Of a stretch of 64,000 nucleotides of DNA, positions 12,378 through 25,300 are shown one piece after another. A program made the position numbers and the translations under genes. Position 1 is the stretch's first letter. Each line of letters begins with the position of its first letter. The notes under the pieces are model-generated. The model saw only the letters and a program-made list of their open reading frames with translations, was not told the DNA's origin and did not search any database. Origin of the DNA: Nymphaea colorata (Eukaryota; Streptophyta; Magnoliopsida; Nymphaeales; Nymphaeaceae); NCBI RefSeq assembly GCF_008831285.2, contig NC_045146.1, positions 17,725,149 to 17,789,148 of the forward strand, written 5' to 3'.

Positions 12378-15300
12378 TCATGGACATGATTTACAAATGA
12401 TTGTGTTCTCCCTCAACTCTACTACTGGAACATACATCACAATCTGTTTATCTGAATTGCTTACATTGACTTCTTTTACATCATCCTTGCTGTCAACAGC
12501 AGCTCTTAACACACCCTTAAGCTTGTCGATTTTATCCTCTAACTGGAAAAGTCTCTCCATCAAAACAAAAAGTGGTCGTTTCTCATCATCCTTCTCACAC
12601 ATGTCAGATGTAATTTCTGATGCAGAAGTAGGTTTGGACGTTATTCCTCGCCTTACTACTTTTGCTTTCCTCTTCTGTATAGGGCCATTAACCATGCTCC
12701 TAAACCAGAAACTTACCTGGAGGAAGAAAAAGGAAAGAAGTTGGCTATCCAATGTGAGTCGGAGGATGATCGCAAATGAATGGATAAATACTTTTCATCC
12801 TAAAAGTTTGAAATAAGATCTATGTCTTTTGATTTGGAGTAAGCTTATTTTGAATCAGTTAGTCAGACGTTGTCACTAAAAGGAGAGTAAAAGAATCTAG
12901 TCAAGAAATAACGGTATAAGAGCAAATTTCTGTGACAGACTAAAGTCATTTCAGCTTTTCTAGGACCCCAAACAAAAAATTATCAAAGTTCTTAAAAAGT
13001 AAATTCTATTTCATGTTCAATGAAAAAGGTCCTCAGGCATCTGATAAACAGAGATGCCTGCGGATTTCTTTTCATCTAGATGCCTGAGGTTTTCCAAAAG
13101 ATCCAGGTTCTCTATAATCGTTTTATGCAAATAAATCTTCCAAAGATGGATGACATCAATTCCTAAACATTTGCAGGCTTTCATGGTCTTCAGATCAAGA
13201 AAAGAACCAGAAAATGCATATGTACATCATCACTCAGAATTTAGCCAACACTAAACTTCAAGAGCTACAATATGCTCTTGGGCGACATTTCAATTGCATA
13301 ACATTCCAAAGGAAACTACCGGAAAGGAGCATTGGCATACATCCACTTAGCCATGTCCATATGATGCAGGTCTGAGCCTATTATGGTTCTACGTCTATGT
13401 TTTATATTGTAAAGTGGAAATCAGTACAAATTTGATGGACATGCCATCCATTTATTTGTGGTAAAAAAATCTCTTGGCTGAAAACTCAACCCCAATATCC
13501 ATAAAAAAAAATGGTTAATTAGCAGAAAACAAAGAGATGTGCTTAAAGCCTTAAACAACACATGGAAAGCTGGAAACTCCTAGTAGCTCGATCAGTCAAC
13601 CAAGTCCATCCCCCAGTATTAAACTCATCTTATTCATCCAAGTGGTTATGTTTGAGCGCAGAGCAATTCATGGTTCCAAATAATGGAAACAATTCACATA
13701 TGGAAAACCAAATATTAATATCAAATATTTACCTGGTAATATGGTATGTGTAACCGCCTTGACAGCTTACGCTTAAGAGACACAGAAGGGAACTGATTCT
13801 CACGAAATGCAGCTTCAAGTCTCTGTAAATGATATTCAATTTAGAATATGACATGGTCTAACTGGTATTTGTGATGCCCTAAAAAAAATATCAGTTCTCT
13901 GGAGAACCTCTTCTGCCATCCACCAATCTTTTAGGAGTCTTAATTTTTTTCAAACTGGAGGCTTGTAATGGCAATTAGATATCCAATAAGAGAAAACTAT
14001 TAATCGCCAGTAGCTACCTCAATTATATCAGCTGGCAATGGAGTTGGTGCTTTTTTCCATTCCTTTCTGGAAGATATGGATAGCTTTGTCCTCAATCTCC
14101 GAGAAATTTTTGCTCTGCTTTCAGGTGCTTGTGTTGAAGCTGTAGAAGGGATGGGAGACCTGGAGCCTGCTTGATTGGCATCTTGTCTCCTTGTTATTTC
14201 CATGCTTGGTTGTACAACATTGGGAGGTTCTTTTCTAGTTTCTTCCTGCTTTCCTTCCTGCTTTAGTGAATAATGAATTTGAGATCAAAACCAGATCTAA
14301 CTTTGCCAGGACTCAACCACGTTCCCAAACTTTTAAAATGACAGTCACATATTGCTGCCGCATAAAGAACATCCATCAACAAGCTTAGAGGAGATGGTAA
14401 TTGCTTTCTAAAGTATCCACTGATACCTTGGTTGGTATGGAAAGAAATTGAATGTGTATAGCCTCAAGGTTGAAGCAATAAACACTACCAGTGATCCTGT
14501 TCATTTATTTCCAATTTTTCACATTTTTTAACAGATGAGGAAACCTAACATAGTTTAGCCAGTCACAGACATGAAGCAAAAGTATGGACTTTCACATTTG
14601 ATGGTGAAGCATCTGGGAGAGAAAGAAAGTATTTGGAAATGACACTATTTGGTTGTCATTTCTATACCTAAAATTCTTAACATGAGATAAGGCACCCATG
14701 TTGGCAGCTACTAGATTTGGACAGGGAAAATTTATCATGGTAAGAGAAAAGGACAAATAAAAAAGAAAAGAGCAATGTAACAGGTAGCCAAGTCTAGCCA
14801 AGACGTCCGAATCTGCCACAGGGACTATTAATTTCTGAAGGTCAAGTATGCACAACGTTAAAAATGAAAAGTTCAATATTTTTGTATCTGAGCCTATGTA
14901 CAATTTTAACGCAAAAGCATTGTGTTCATGATTAGGAAAAAAGATATATCAGCTCAGTTGATGTTTAACTATAGAGGAAATGACACAGGGCAAGCTACAT
15001 AAAAGTAGAGCTATGCTTCAAAGTTAGCATGATGACAAAAGGAACTGCATAAGCAGAAACATCACCTTTCTCAATTTAAGAGATGCATATCTCGCATTTT
15101 TAAACCACTTGTTAACCTGCCAAAAGGAATTTTAAGGCCTTAAAGAATTATATCAAAGAAAACATGACTGTGAGTCTGTGACGAACCATGTAAAAGGTTA
15201 AAAACACAAAAAAATTGTTGCACTTACATAATCATAAAGGACCAACTATATATGATCATCAGATTATTAAAATGACAAAAAATAAGTGCAGAACACTTGG

Positions 15301-18300
15301 AAGCAACTGATATTTCACATTGCACACACATTGAGAGCGTGCTATGTACATGACAGGATGCAGTTACTTGCGTAAAATAAACATCACCCATGTCATTTTA
15401 GGTTTACAAGATTTCAAAAACATAGGAACTCACCACTGCAATGAGTTCATCAAGACCAATTAGAAAATTGTTCCTTATAAACGTATAGAAAATCCATTAT
15501 CTAAAGTTTCTCCATATACCTTTTCATATGCAAGACCCAACTGCTTCGACAAGTCCTCTTTAAACTTCCTTGAGGGGAGCTCATTTTCAATGAATGCCAC
15601 ACGGAGCTTCTGTTTCAACACCCAAAAGGAAAAAGTTGAATCATGTGTCCTTAAAGAAACTCAATAGATGCAAAAGAAACACTACAAGTTATATGAATTA
15701 TGAAGGGAGTAGTTATACTCTGCTTGCATGGAATGCAACCACTTCCCTCAGAAATAGAAACATTCATGTTAAATTACATAGAAAATATTGTTAATATTAT
15801 CTTTTACCTCGACTGCACTAGAAGGAATCCTGAATACTTGCTTTTTATCTTTTGTACTTGCAGAGTTCTTTTCCTCATGCCTTGTTATGCCCGTGCATAA
15901 AATCTTATCTTCACTTTGTGGAGCAGAAGAGCTTCCCATTTCTGGGTCTTTATCTCTTCTTTTTTTCCTTTGAGGTCCCCAGTCTTCATCTTCACTGAGG
16001 TGCTCACTTTCACAAGGTTCCTTTCCAAACATCTCCTGGAAACCGAATAACCAGCAAAACGAAGAAAAGACATCAAATGGTTCATCCAAGTAATGTCCTT
16101 GCAATTTTAGCTTAGAACTCCTATCTGTAGAACATGTCAATTCTTTCTTAAGGTACACTAAAATAAACAGGATGATGTTCCAAGGACTAAAATTTTGTAA
16201 GCATGATATCTATTTGATGAGTTCATGTGTGCCCACCTGATATCCGTTCTCTCTTAAGGTGCAGAAGAATAAACAGGATGAGTTTTCATGGACTAAAAAT
16301 TCGTAAAGTAAGCATGATGTCTACTTGATGTGCTTGAGTGGTGCATGTATGGCCTCCTTTGGAGACATACATGCATAATGTGCCTTTTCTTTTTTGTCAA
16401 CTTTCTTGGAAAGACTTCATCTCAGCAACATTGCCACATGTTTTAAACGGCAAGGTTTTTCTAGGGTAATATGGCAAAGTTGCTTTTTCAGAAAAATCTC
16501 GGAAAATATCAGCAAAATTTAAAAAATAAAAATCTAAAAATAAAATGCACAAATAAAAATGCAGTAATAAAAAATGCCAAGAAAACGTGAAAAACACTTT
16601 TTTTGCATTCCTTGGCATTTTTTCAAAAAGACAGGTCTTTTCACAGTTTTTTTTTTTACCTACTTTTGACATATAAAATGCACTTTTTCGAAAAAAACAC
16701 ATTTTCTGAGACAATTCTCAAACCACAGATTATGCTTTTGTAAGCCATCACTCAAACCTAGGAGAAGATAAAGCAAAAAAAGAAGTATGCGAACTGAAAA
16801 TCACACTCCTAATATTCAGTGGCATGAAGTCCAAATAGCATATCTAGTACTCATAGTTCATCCCCCAGACATCAACATCTATGCTCCGTATTAGTTGAAA
16901 GGCACGCATGCAAGTTCAGGTGCTTTTGTGCGATTACAGTTCACATAAAAAAGATTAATCCCATTGCGTAGGAATGGCTTCCTATTGGATAGAATATGAT
17001 ATTTTAACAAACAGTTATTCTGGAATTTTGCTCAAAGCGATAACCAATGAAGGATCAATATATAATTAATCAATGAAAGGATCTACATATTTTAAATAAA
17101 GCTGATGAAATCCTTCATCACAAACTTTTTCATCCTGTCAGCATAATTGTCACCTTTACCAGGATCAGAGTAAAAAAAGAAGGAAGGATCCACTGTTTGT
17201 GTGCCAGTGAAACAATGTCAATGACAAACGAAATTTGAAGCTAAATGCCATTCCATATGTAAATCAAACAAATAAGTCTATTTTGAGTTTTCAAAATTGG
17301 TATCTCATAACAAATGACAAGATTAGATGAGCTTACATCATATAGTTTTTTGTAATCAACATCCCTCCTTTTCCTTCTTCCACAATTTTTGAAATCAATA
17401 TCATGCTCATTATCAGAATTAATATTGATGACAGAATCAAAAGGTTGATCAGCATCCTCTTCTCTTTGTTGAGGTCTGTTGTAGCCACTATTTAGATCTT
17501 CACTAAGAAAAGATATTCCATCTTCAAGGCTGTCCACATCGGATGACCATCCACCTGAACTACTAGCATCATTATGTGCATCGTCATACCCTGATCCCAT
17601 GTCAGGCTCCTCAACTTTGTCTGGGTCGTAGTCATCATCTTCAGAATCATCTGAAGGCCATTCATCCCCATGATTTAAAGACACATTGCCGCCATCAGCA
17701 CTAATGACTGCTTCCTTAAATACATCCTGATATGTTGTCGTAAATCATATTAACTAGAGCAAAGTGCAAGCCATGAACAACGACAGCTTGCTAGGGAAAA
17801 GGAAGTAAAGACTAACCTCCCAACCATTATCCATGGAGTAAGAGGTACCAAGATATGCATTAAGAGTGTCTAGGATTTCCATCTTACATTCACAAATCTT
17901 GCAAAGCCATCCTTCGTCTTCAGGAGGAACTGGAATGTGAAGATGTTCAGTGCTTTGAATTGGTTAAATTATAGACTAAATGAACTAGAAGTACCAGGAC
18001 TGTGAACACAAAGATGTTGCTACAAAGAAACCATATGCACATTGGATTAGCAAAACTTGCTTGCCAAGACATATTAACTTAAATGAAATGAAGACCCTGA
18101 TAAGATAACTACTCACTTTCTTTGAAAAGGAGGAAATCTATTAACTAGCTCAATGAAATTTCTAATTCTGTTCGCTGTTTTGAGTTCAATTTTTTCTTCT
18201 AGTGCTTTCAGTGACCAAATATTAGTGCCAGCATCTGAAATGAAATAAGTCAGTAAAAAAGGAACTTTGAGGGTAAGTCTTTCTGAACGCTTGATTACCG

Positions 18301-20790
18301 GTTTCATAGATTACGGGCAAGCAAAATTAAAACTTTCTATTGCTGAAATGCAAGTTCTTGTCAAATTTCATGCAACTAATGGTGAGAAATAAATAATTCT
18401 ATGAAGACAGAATCAGCTTACTATTTTCAGTGGCTAGTGGTGGATCCAGGCATTTCTGGTGGAAGGCACAATTACAGGTCCCATCACAAAGAATAATGTC
18501 ATTATCTGGAAAAGCATCTCGAAGTTTGCATTTTGCACAGAAAATCTGGCAGTCAAGACAGAGGTTAAAGAAGTTCAACTGGCAAAAAAAAATGTGCAAG
18601 ACTTCAGACAGAATTAGCAATGCAATGTATAAGCATTAAATATAACAGAACCACAAGTATCTCTGGTTATAAAAATATTTTTATAATATTAATAAGGAAT
18701 CCCAAAGGGACTCAAAAGTAGCAGCAATTTTCTATATTTGGTATGGCATTTTACAACTATTTCAGATAAATAATCCTTTCTCTTAAACCGTTATCTTTTC
18801 CAAGCATTCAGTAGCAATTGCACTGAAACTTTCTTGTAAAGGCATCCATTTATTGTTTTAACGTTCGTCTCAAATTTTTAAATATTACTCAAGTTTTATG
18901 GAGAAACAATCACCACAATCTTTGAAGAAATTGCTGATAGAAGTGGTGATCATGGAAGTATGAAGTGTGAAAAGTTTTGCCAAAAACTCAACCTACAAAT
19001 GGAGCACATAGGACTAAGCAGTTATCGTTACATGTTCATGAAAGACAGATCCATCCTGAGCAATGACAGAATCTTCAATGCGCCCTTCAAAACTCAGCAA
19101 ATCCAGCTGATGCATTGCATCACGAATGCCCAGCTTACATTTTAGTATCTGCTCTTCAGCTCTCCTCAATTCCTTCTCTGGCTTTATTTTTTCCCGACTG
19201 CAGCAAACACATTGAAATTCCTTTAGCACAGGTTATTTCTCTAGGTTCAATTTTGCATCTTTATGTTCAGTTACGTTTTATAACTGATTGAACTAAAGCA
19301 TCATAAGTATCACAAACCATAATTCAAAAGAAAGGCAGGAAATGTATATATCAAGGACAACCATCTAGTTGATACAAATATAACCTCACAAAAAAATGCA
19401 AGTCATCAGAAACACTGCTTTCGTAGATTTACCACTCTTTAGAAAGCCAACCCATTTGGGTGGTGATACCGTTATTTGGGTTTGTTTTCCTTGAGTTTTT
19501 ATTCAGCATGAAAAATAATGCACAATCTCAACTGCATGCACATGTTAAAACTCATAAAGCTTGATTTTCTACTGCAGTTGTTTTAACTTTTAATGTTGCA
19601 ATATAACATTCTAATAAATGCATGCCCGGTTAAGCTACATTCTCTCTTCTTTTCGCAGCCATTTTGGGTCTCACAGAGAATGCTGTGCGCATGCAGTAAA
19701 TGCACACTTAGTGTTTTAGCATTATCTGAACATTGGAATTACTGAATGAGTGGTGCAACTTTTTATTTTGTGCTAAAAAGATCATCCGTCTATCCAGAAA
19801 GGAACTGAAATTTTGCTTAAATCAAATTCCTCTTAATTAAATAACTTGTGCATCTTAAGTTATGATATCTTTCAGAGGGTAGAGGAATCAGAAACCTCAA
19901 AACAGCAAACTTCTATATTCACCACCTAATGCTTGAGTAAGATGAACTGCACAAGTTTCAACTACGTTGCTAAAAAGAAGAAGAAAAAGGAACAATGATT
20001 TGTACAAAGTAGAAGCCAATGAGAACCAGAAACAGCCTCTCCAATGAAAGCAGATAAGTATAAACAAGTATATGCGCATGAGAAAGAAAAAAAGGCATAA
20101 AACTTACACCTGAAACTTAATAAAGAGAAACGATTTCACCTAAACAGAAAAAGAAAAAATAAATAAAGCCAGTGACCTGTCAGAAAGGCACTTCAGTTGA
20201 AAAAGTTAGCACAACCTTAGGATAAACAGGACATTAAGGTGAGTATGATACCTCTGGCCTTTCCAACCTTCTCCAGAGTACGCATCAATAAGGTTCTGTT
20301 CCAGCCTCATTTTGATAAGGAGGTACTTTGTTCTTCTCTGCAGCCGTAATGCCTCATTGCTGTGGATGTTTTCTTTTCTACTTTTCCGCCTTCTTTTCCT
20401 CTTATTCTTTTGAATTCCATCATCCACATTGGTGTCTTTTCTTTTTCCTTTACAACCAGACTTTAGCAATTTGTCATCACTATCTTTCATCAAAGACCTT
20501 CTTATGTAGCATTTATAGGAACCTTCATGGGTTGGAGTATGTGTCCTGCTATGCTCACCATGCTGATCAGAAATTCTCTCCATAGTGTCTCCATGTTTTT
20601 TGGAAGCTTCAAATACCTTATTCTTTGCTCGAGCTGAACGAATTGACTTTACACATGACTTTGGTTTCATCCTATATCTCCTTGGTATCTTCTTCTGTGG
20701 TGTAGGGTTCATTTTGTACCCCATCAGTCTCTTTGTCATGGAGGATTTCCTTGACACTGGCTGCTTGACTATTTTTCCAGCACCCCGCAT
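12378..20790 (-). CDS. PRH: PRH-type pathogenesis-related PHD-finger homeodomain protein, 11 exons, 789 aa
   Basis: Exons: 20790-20252, 19197-19032, 18545-18422, 17929-17817, 17726-17337, 16035-15808, 15609-15520, 15116-15066, 14257-14018, 13822-13733, 12716-12378. All introns are GT-AG and phases close to 2370 nt. In order, the protein has basic N-terminal segments ([11 protein letters not shown] near 131-140) and a helical block ([28 protein letters not shown]). A C4HC3 PHD finger follows: C238, C241, C255, C259, H264, C267, C286, C289. Next come an acidic stretch ([20 protein letters not shown]), a homeodomain (about 508-567, WFKNAR at 554-559), a Ser/Arg-rich linker, a degenerate second homeodomain (about 630-695, WFRS) and a possible coiled coil ([16 protein letters not shown]) before a YVPV-containing tail. 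Length and motif order match Arabidopsis PRH/PRHA (At4g29940, about 796 aa as I recall) better than HAT3.1. The role is nuclear transcription or chromatin regulation; parsley PRHP was found through a defence-gene promoter. Confidence 0.93.
16441..16640. repeat. dispersed repeat in PRH intron, related to 41732-41900
   Basis: This intron segment shares an ordered set of blocks with 41732-41900: TTTTAAACGG..AGGTTTT, then CAAAGT..TTTTT, then ATAAAAATCTA..AATAAAA. The two are diverged members of one interspersed family. Neither has a coding frame worth calling. Confidence 0.55.
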
Positions 20791-22223
20791 TTTCAGCTTT
20801 TTAAAGAAAAGAACCAAAAGCATGATTCAGTTGTATCAAGCATGATTGTTCAACAGCTATAGGAACCTTCAAACTCTAACCCAGCAAACCCCAAAAGACT
20901 CATCAAGCAGGTTTTGGATCAAGATTCTAGAATATAATCCTAGAACATTGAAATTTATACCAGCAAAATAATCCAAGTCTCCCCCAGTAAGTACAATGGT
21001 ACATGCATATTAGAAGAGGAAACAAGGAAATGACAATGATGAAAGCGTGTAAAGCTGAACTGCTTTGGACATGATAGATGATGGCACAAAGGAAGAAAGC
21101 ACCCGCTCAACAAGAAAATTTAGCCCACCAAGCAACTTGTCAATTATCCATATTAACATCCCCCAGAAAAACCTCTAATGCCACCCAACAAGCACAGGCA
21201 AGGTCATACGTAGATACCACAGAATACATGGTCATCCCACAACAATAATTTCGGCATATGATATTAGACCAAGAAAAATAATGGATAATGTAGTAGCAAC
21301 ACAGATGGCTATCGCGGGAGGGCTCTTGAAAGGTAAAAGTGACGTTGCTGAATGGATCTGCGGTAACCTTCAAAAAATCAAACGGAAGGAGGAAACAATA
21401 GGCGCTACGGAAAACACGCAACACTCACAAACGACGTCCCCGCTTCTCATACCGGGGAAAGGAGAAAGCTAAACCAGAACAAGAATACTATCTGCAAATG
21501 GGCATCAAGAAATACATCAACTATCATAAATGATGAAGAAGAACACATCATTATCAATCAAATCCACATCCTGCATGACCTAATGACAAAAAGTACAATG
21601 AGGAAAAACCATCATCCAGCATTGGATCAACATCAAAAGCACGGATGACTGCTACCGTTGTCTAAATTCATTCAGTATCAGAAAACTCAAAATTCGACAA
21701 CGGAACAGCCAACCTTGATCATAAGCACAATCATACTACATAAACAAGCATAAATGGAAACCAAGAAGAAGCTTCTCGGATACCCAGCAAAGAAAACAAC
21801 AATTTCCTTGGTCAAGGAAAGGAAATATCGAGTACCTCACAGGAGAAAAAAAAAAAAACATTTCAGTATTCAAGATCAAATACAAGTAGTACACCAACCA
21901 GAAAAAGCGACAGATTCCTATCCAAATCATGAGTAACAATCCGAAACAAACTCAAAACAAGCTATTTTCCGTCATCGGATCAAAACCCAATTCTTCACAC
22001 TGTGAACAAAAAGAACTGGTAAACAAAATAAAGTGAACAAATGCCGAGAAGTTCTTTGAGATTTAATACTCATAACATAAAATAATGCCTCCCCAGTAGC
22101 CAAAACTATTGACTTCAATGGCAATGTAATGGAACTTGGCACAATTGTTAAGTCGGGTTGCTCACCAAATGAATGAATTAGAGGGACATGAACTCGATCG
22201 CCTTGAGATACCGCCTTCCTTAC
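20791..22223 (-). other. probable 5'-UTR intron of PRH
   Basis: No coding exon is seen upstream of the ATG at 20790. A pyrimidine-rich tract followed by AAAAAG just before the ATG could be the acceptor, and GTAAGG at 22223 the donor. If so this is a leader intron of about 1.4 kb. The open frames inside (for example 21281-21472 on the plus strand) have no recognisable content. Confidence 0.4.
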
Positions 22224-22310
22224 AATTTGCAAGCTCGGAGTTTCGAGTTCATATTCTCTCTCCTTGAGCTTTCCATTTCTCTCTCTCTCTCTCTCTCTTC
22301 TCTTTTTGAA
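22224..22310 (-). promoter_or_regulatory. possible PRH first exon and core promoter with GAGA tract
   Basis: On the minus strand a TATA-like CTATAATT (about 22305-22312) is followed by a (GA)n run (about 22278-22298), a purine-rich leader and the candidate donor at 22223. This order fits a plant promoter and leader. The assignment rests on position only. Confidence 0.3.
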
Positions 22311-22319
22311 TTATAGGCT

Positions 22320-25300
22320 TGCCATAGCAACGTTTCTTTCCACGCTCACTCTCTTCGCTTCCGACTCTCCCTCTCTCGTTCTCTGTCATTTCTCTTCGCA
22401 TAACTAATCCTGTGATATAAGTTTACTCCAGGATCAAGCTCCTTTCTGCTTCTTGTCAGCTGTATCAAAGGATAGCTTAAACATTTTTTGTTTACAGGTG
22501 CCAAGAAGAGTCTCCAGGCTTGATTCTTGAGTGCAATCAGTTTTCTTTCTTTCCCTTCCTTGTTCCTGTTCTCGTTCACGCAAATTATGGAAGCGTTTGT
22601 CTAGAGAGAATGTTAATGGCCACTGACGAACATGGTTCGGATCGAGGTAGGCTTTCCAGCTTAAATCCATATCCACATTATAAAATTCGGTAGCCAAAGT
22701 GAGATCCAAATTCTGATTGTTCCAAATCTTTAGGTATGTAAATGGTTTCAAACCTAGGCATTACCAAGTCCGACATGGTCAGGTTTGGTTTCGGACTCAG
22801 ACCTGGAACTGAAATTTTCAAAACTAAACCCAAGTTCTACTAGCTTAATGGGGTGATTGACGGCCTTGAATTTTGTCAAACTAGAATTAGAATGAAAAGT
22901 CCAGTTCTAGTTTTCATGGTTTGGAATTTTGATTTCAGAATTGAAAATGACGTGTTTGAGAAAACAAGAATTAAAACCTGTAACAATAATTCTACCCCTT
23001 AAGAATAGAATCATAATTCAAAAATTTTGATTCAAGAATGAATCTACATTTCTGAAATCAAAATTCTTTGTTTGATAACGCACTTCTCATTTCATCAAAA
23101 ATGAGAGTTTTAATTTCCAGCCTCATCAAACAGCCCCTAAGAGTTAAGTCCCGACGTTTACATGTCACAGGTCTTTCTCAGATCCAGGATTCAGATCTAA
23201 ACTTCCCCCACCCCGAATAAATGAATCTCGACTCCAGTTGGTAATTAGGTAAGCACAACCGGGTCATAGCTCCATAAATGTGGTTTTGAGAACCTGAATT
23301 TAAATCCAAATGCAAATTATAATTTGAATGCATTTGCAAGCGGATTTTCGTAATTTCAGTAACGGTTTGGTATTGGATCTGATTTTAACTATTCTCATCT
23401 GACTCTGGATCCACGTCTGGGATCAATAGGGGTAGCTCTAAATATCTAGACCCGAGATCAAGTCGTGTACATTTTATCTGGCGCATCACTTGCCAGATCG
23501 GATCGGGTCATAGTTCTAAGAATCCGGTTTCCCTTTATGGCTTCAGACCTCCTTTTGTAGGTCCCACAGTCCACCATAGGGCAAGATTATTTTCCGAGAA
23601 CTTTGTTTTCCGCTTCTGCTTCACATGGTACCTCTTCCCATGTCCTTTTCATTTACCCCGTGACTACGGGTCGGGTACAAAAGGAAAACTAAATCCGATT
23701 TGTTTTGAATATTTGGGCACTATAAAACTTGTTTTTTGGCTCTTTCCTTTTGTTCACGGAATGAGATAAGAATGTGGCATTTTCCTAAATAAACGAAGTA
23801 AATTTGTGCCTATTGAATTGGGCCGGTGTCGATATCGGGTCGGACCCGTTGACTCATTGAATAAGGACAACAGACAGAGAGAGATGGAAAGTACTAAAAC
23901 TGATAAAAATAATCGTTTTAAATAGATCCACCACTTACGTGTTTCTTATCGGAACGAGGAGCTAAAGCCAGATTTTTTTTTATTAGAGATAACTTGGGCC
24001 TATCTTTTGCTTTTTTAAAAAAAAGATCAGGTTTTGTGATTTTCTAATAAAAGCTATGCTTTTCAAGTCAAAGCTTAGTGTTGGAATTCTATTAACCTGA
24101 GAAATAGTGGACGTTGGCAATATCTTTTTTAATATTACTGTGTATCTCTAGATCGTATGCCATCTATTTTAGCCAAAGATATATATATATTTTTTAATTC
24201 AAGTTATAGAAGTTTACTCCGAACTAGGGCTGCACAACGAGTCGAGCCAGCTCGGGCTCGACTCGAACTCGCCCGGTTAAACTCGGCTCGAGCTCGACTC
24301 GTTTATAAACGAGTCGAGTTCGAGCTTACAATGAAACTCGAATGAGTAAACGAGTCGAGTTCGAGTTTTAAGAACTCGACTCGACTCATTTATACTCGAC
24401 GAGTAAACAAATTTCATCACACGTCATGAAATTTACTAGATATTTTAAAAAGAAGGATCATATTTTATTTAGACGAGCTAATCGAGTTAATCGAGTCGAG
24501 CTCGACTTTATTTAATCGAGTCGAGCTCGAGCTTGTGTTAGGTAGCTCGACTCGAGTTCGAGTCGAGTTCGAGCTCGAGACTCGGCTCGTGTGCAGCCCT
24601 ACTCCGAACCCGTATTTGAGTATTTTTTATGAAAAACGTGAGAGGACTTGGGTGTTATGAGCTTTTACCGGTAATGGTGGAAGCCCATAACAAACAAGCT
24701 GCTCGACAAGAACATAACTTTTACTAAGAAAATTGCAAAATGTGGCATTCATAGAAATAATAACAAAAAGTATCACCGGAAAGGAAATTTCCCCTTTTTA
24801 TGGTGAAGGAACCACCACCCAAAACGTTTTGAAAACGCATGTTCACCCCACGATGTTCCGACCTTTTATTGATGCAACACCCATGTACCCCTTCTTTGCT
24901 TAATAAAATGTTCCTGCTAGTTTCGCGTGATTAAAGGCAAAGGATGCAATACTTTCTACTGGCTTCAAACTCGTCCTCCTTCAACTTGGAAGCTGTGTCA
25001 ACCCATCTAACCAGATGGGTTGAACATCTCCCGAGTTGATAAAGCGAGGGTCTAGTCATTTTCTACTATACTGCTAATTAAAACTCAACCTCTGATGCCT
25101 CTAGCTTTTCCTGTTTTCCCCACCATTTGCAGCCTAATTATCATTTTCGAGCACAGTGCAGAGCATAGTTCTTCTGTCTGCCCTTTACTATAATTAACTA
25201 TATTGGACGAGAATGTGCATGGAATTTACAACGCAGAAAAGATAGGTGGGTTTTTCATTATCGCCAAATCCGCAGGTGTCATTGACAATCCATGTAGAAC

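Noticed and set aside
22845-23140. MITE with right end resembling AGGGGCTGTTTGATG
   Set aside because: The left end pairs poorly and no target duplication is visible.
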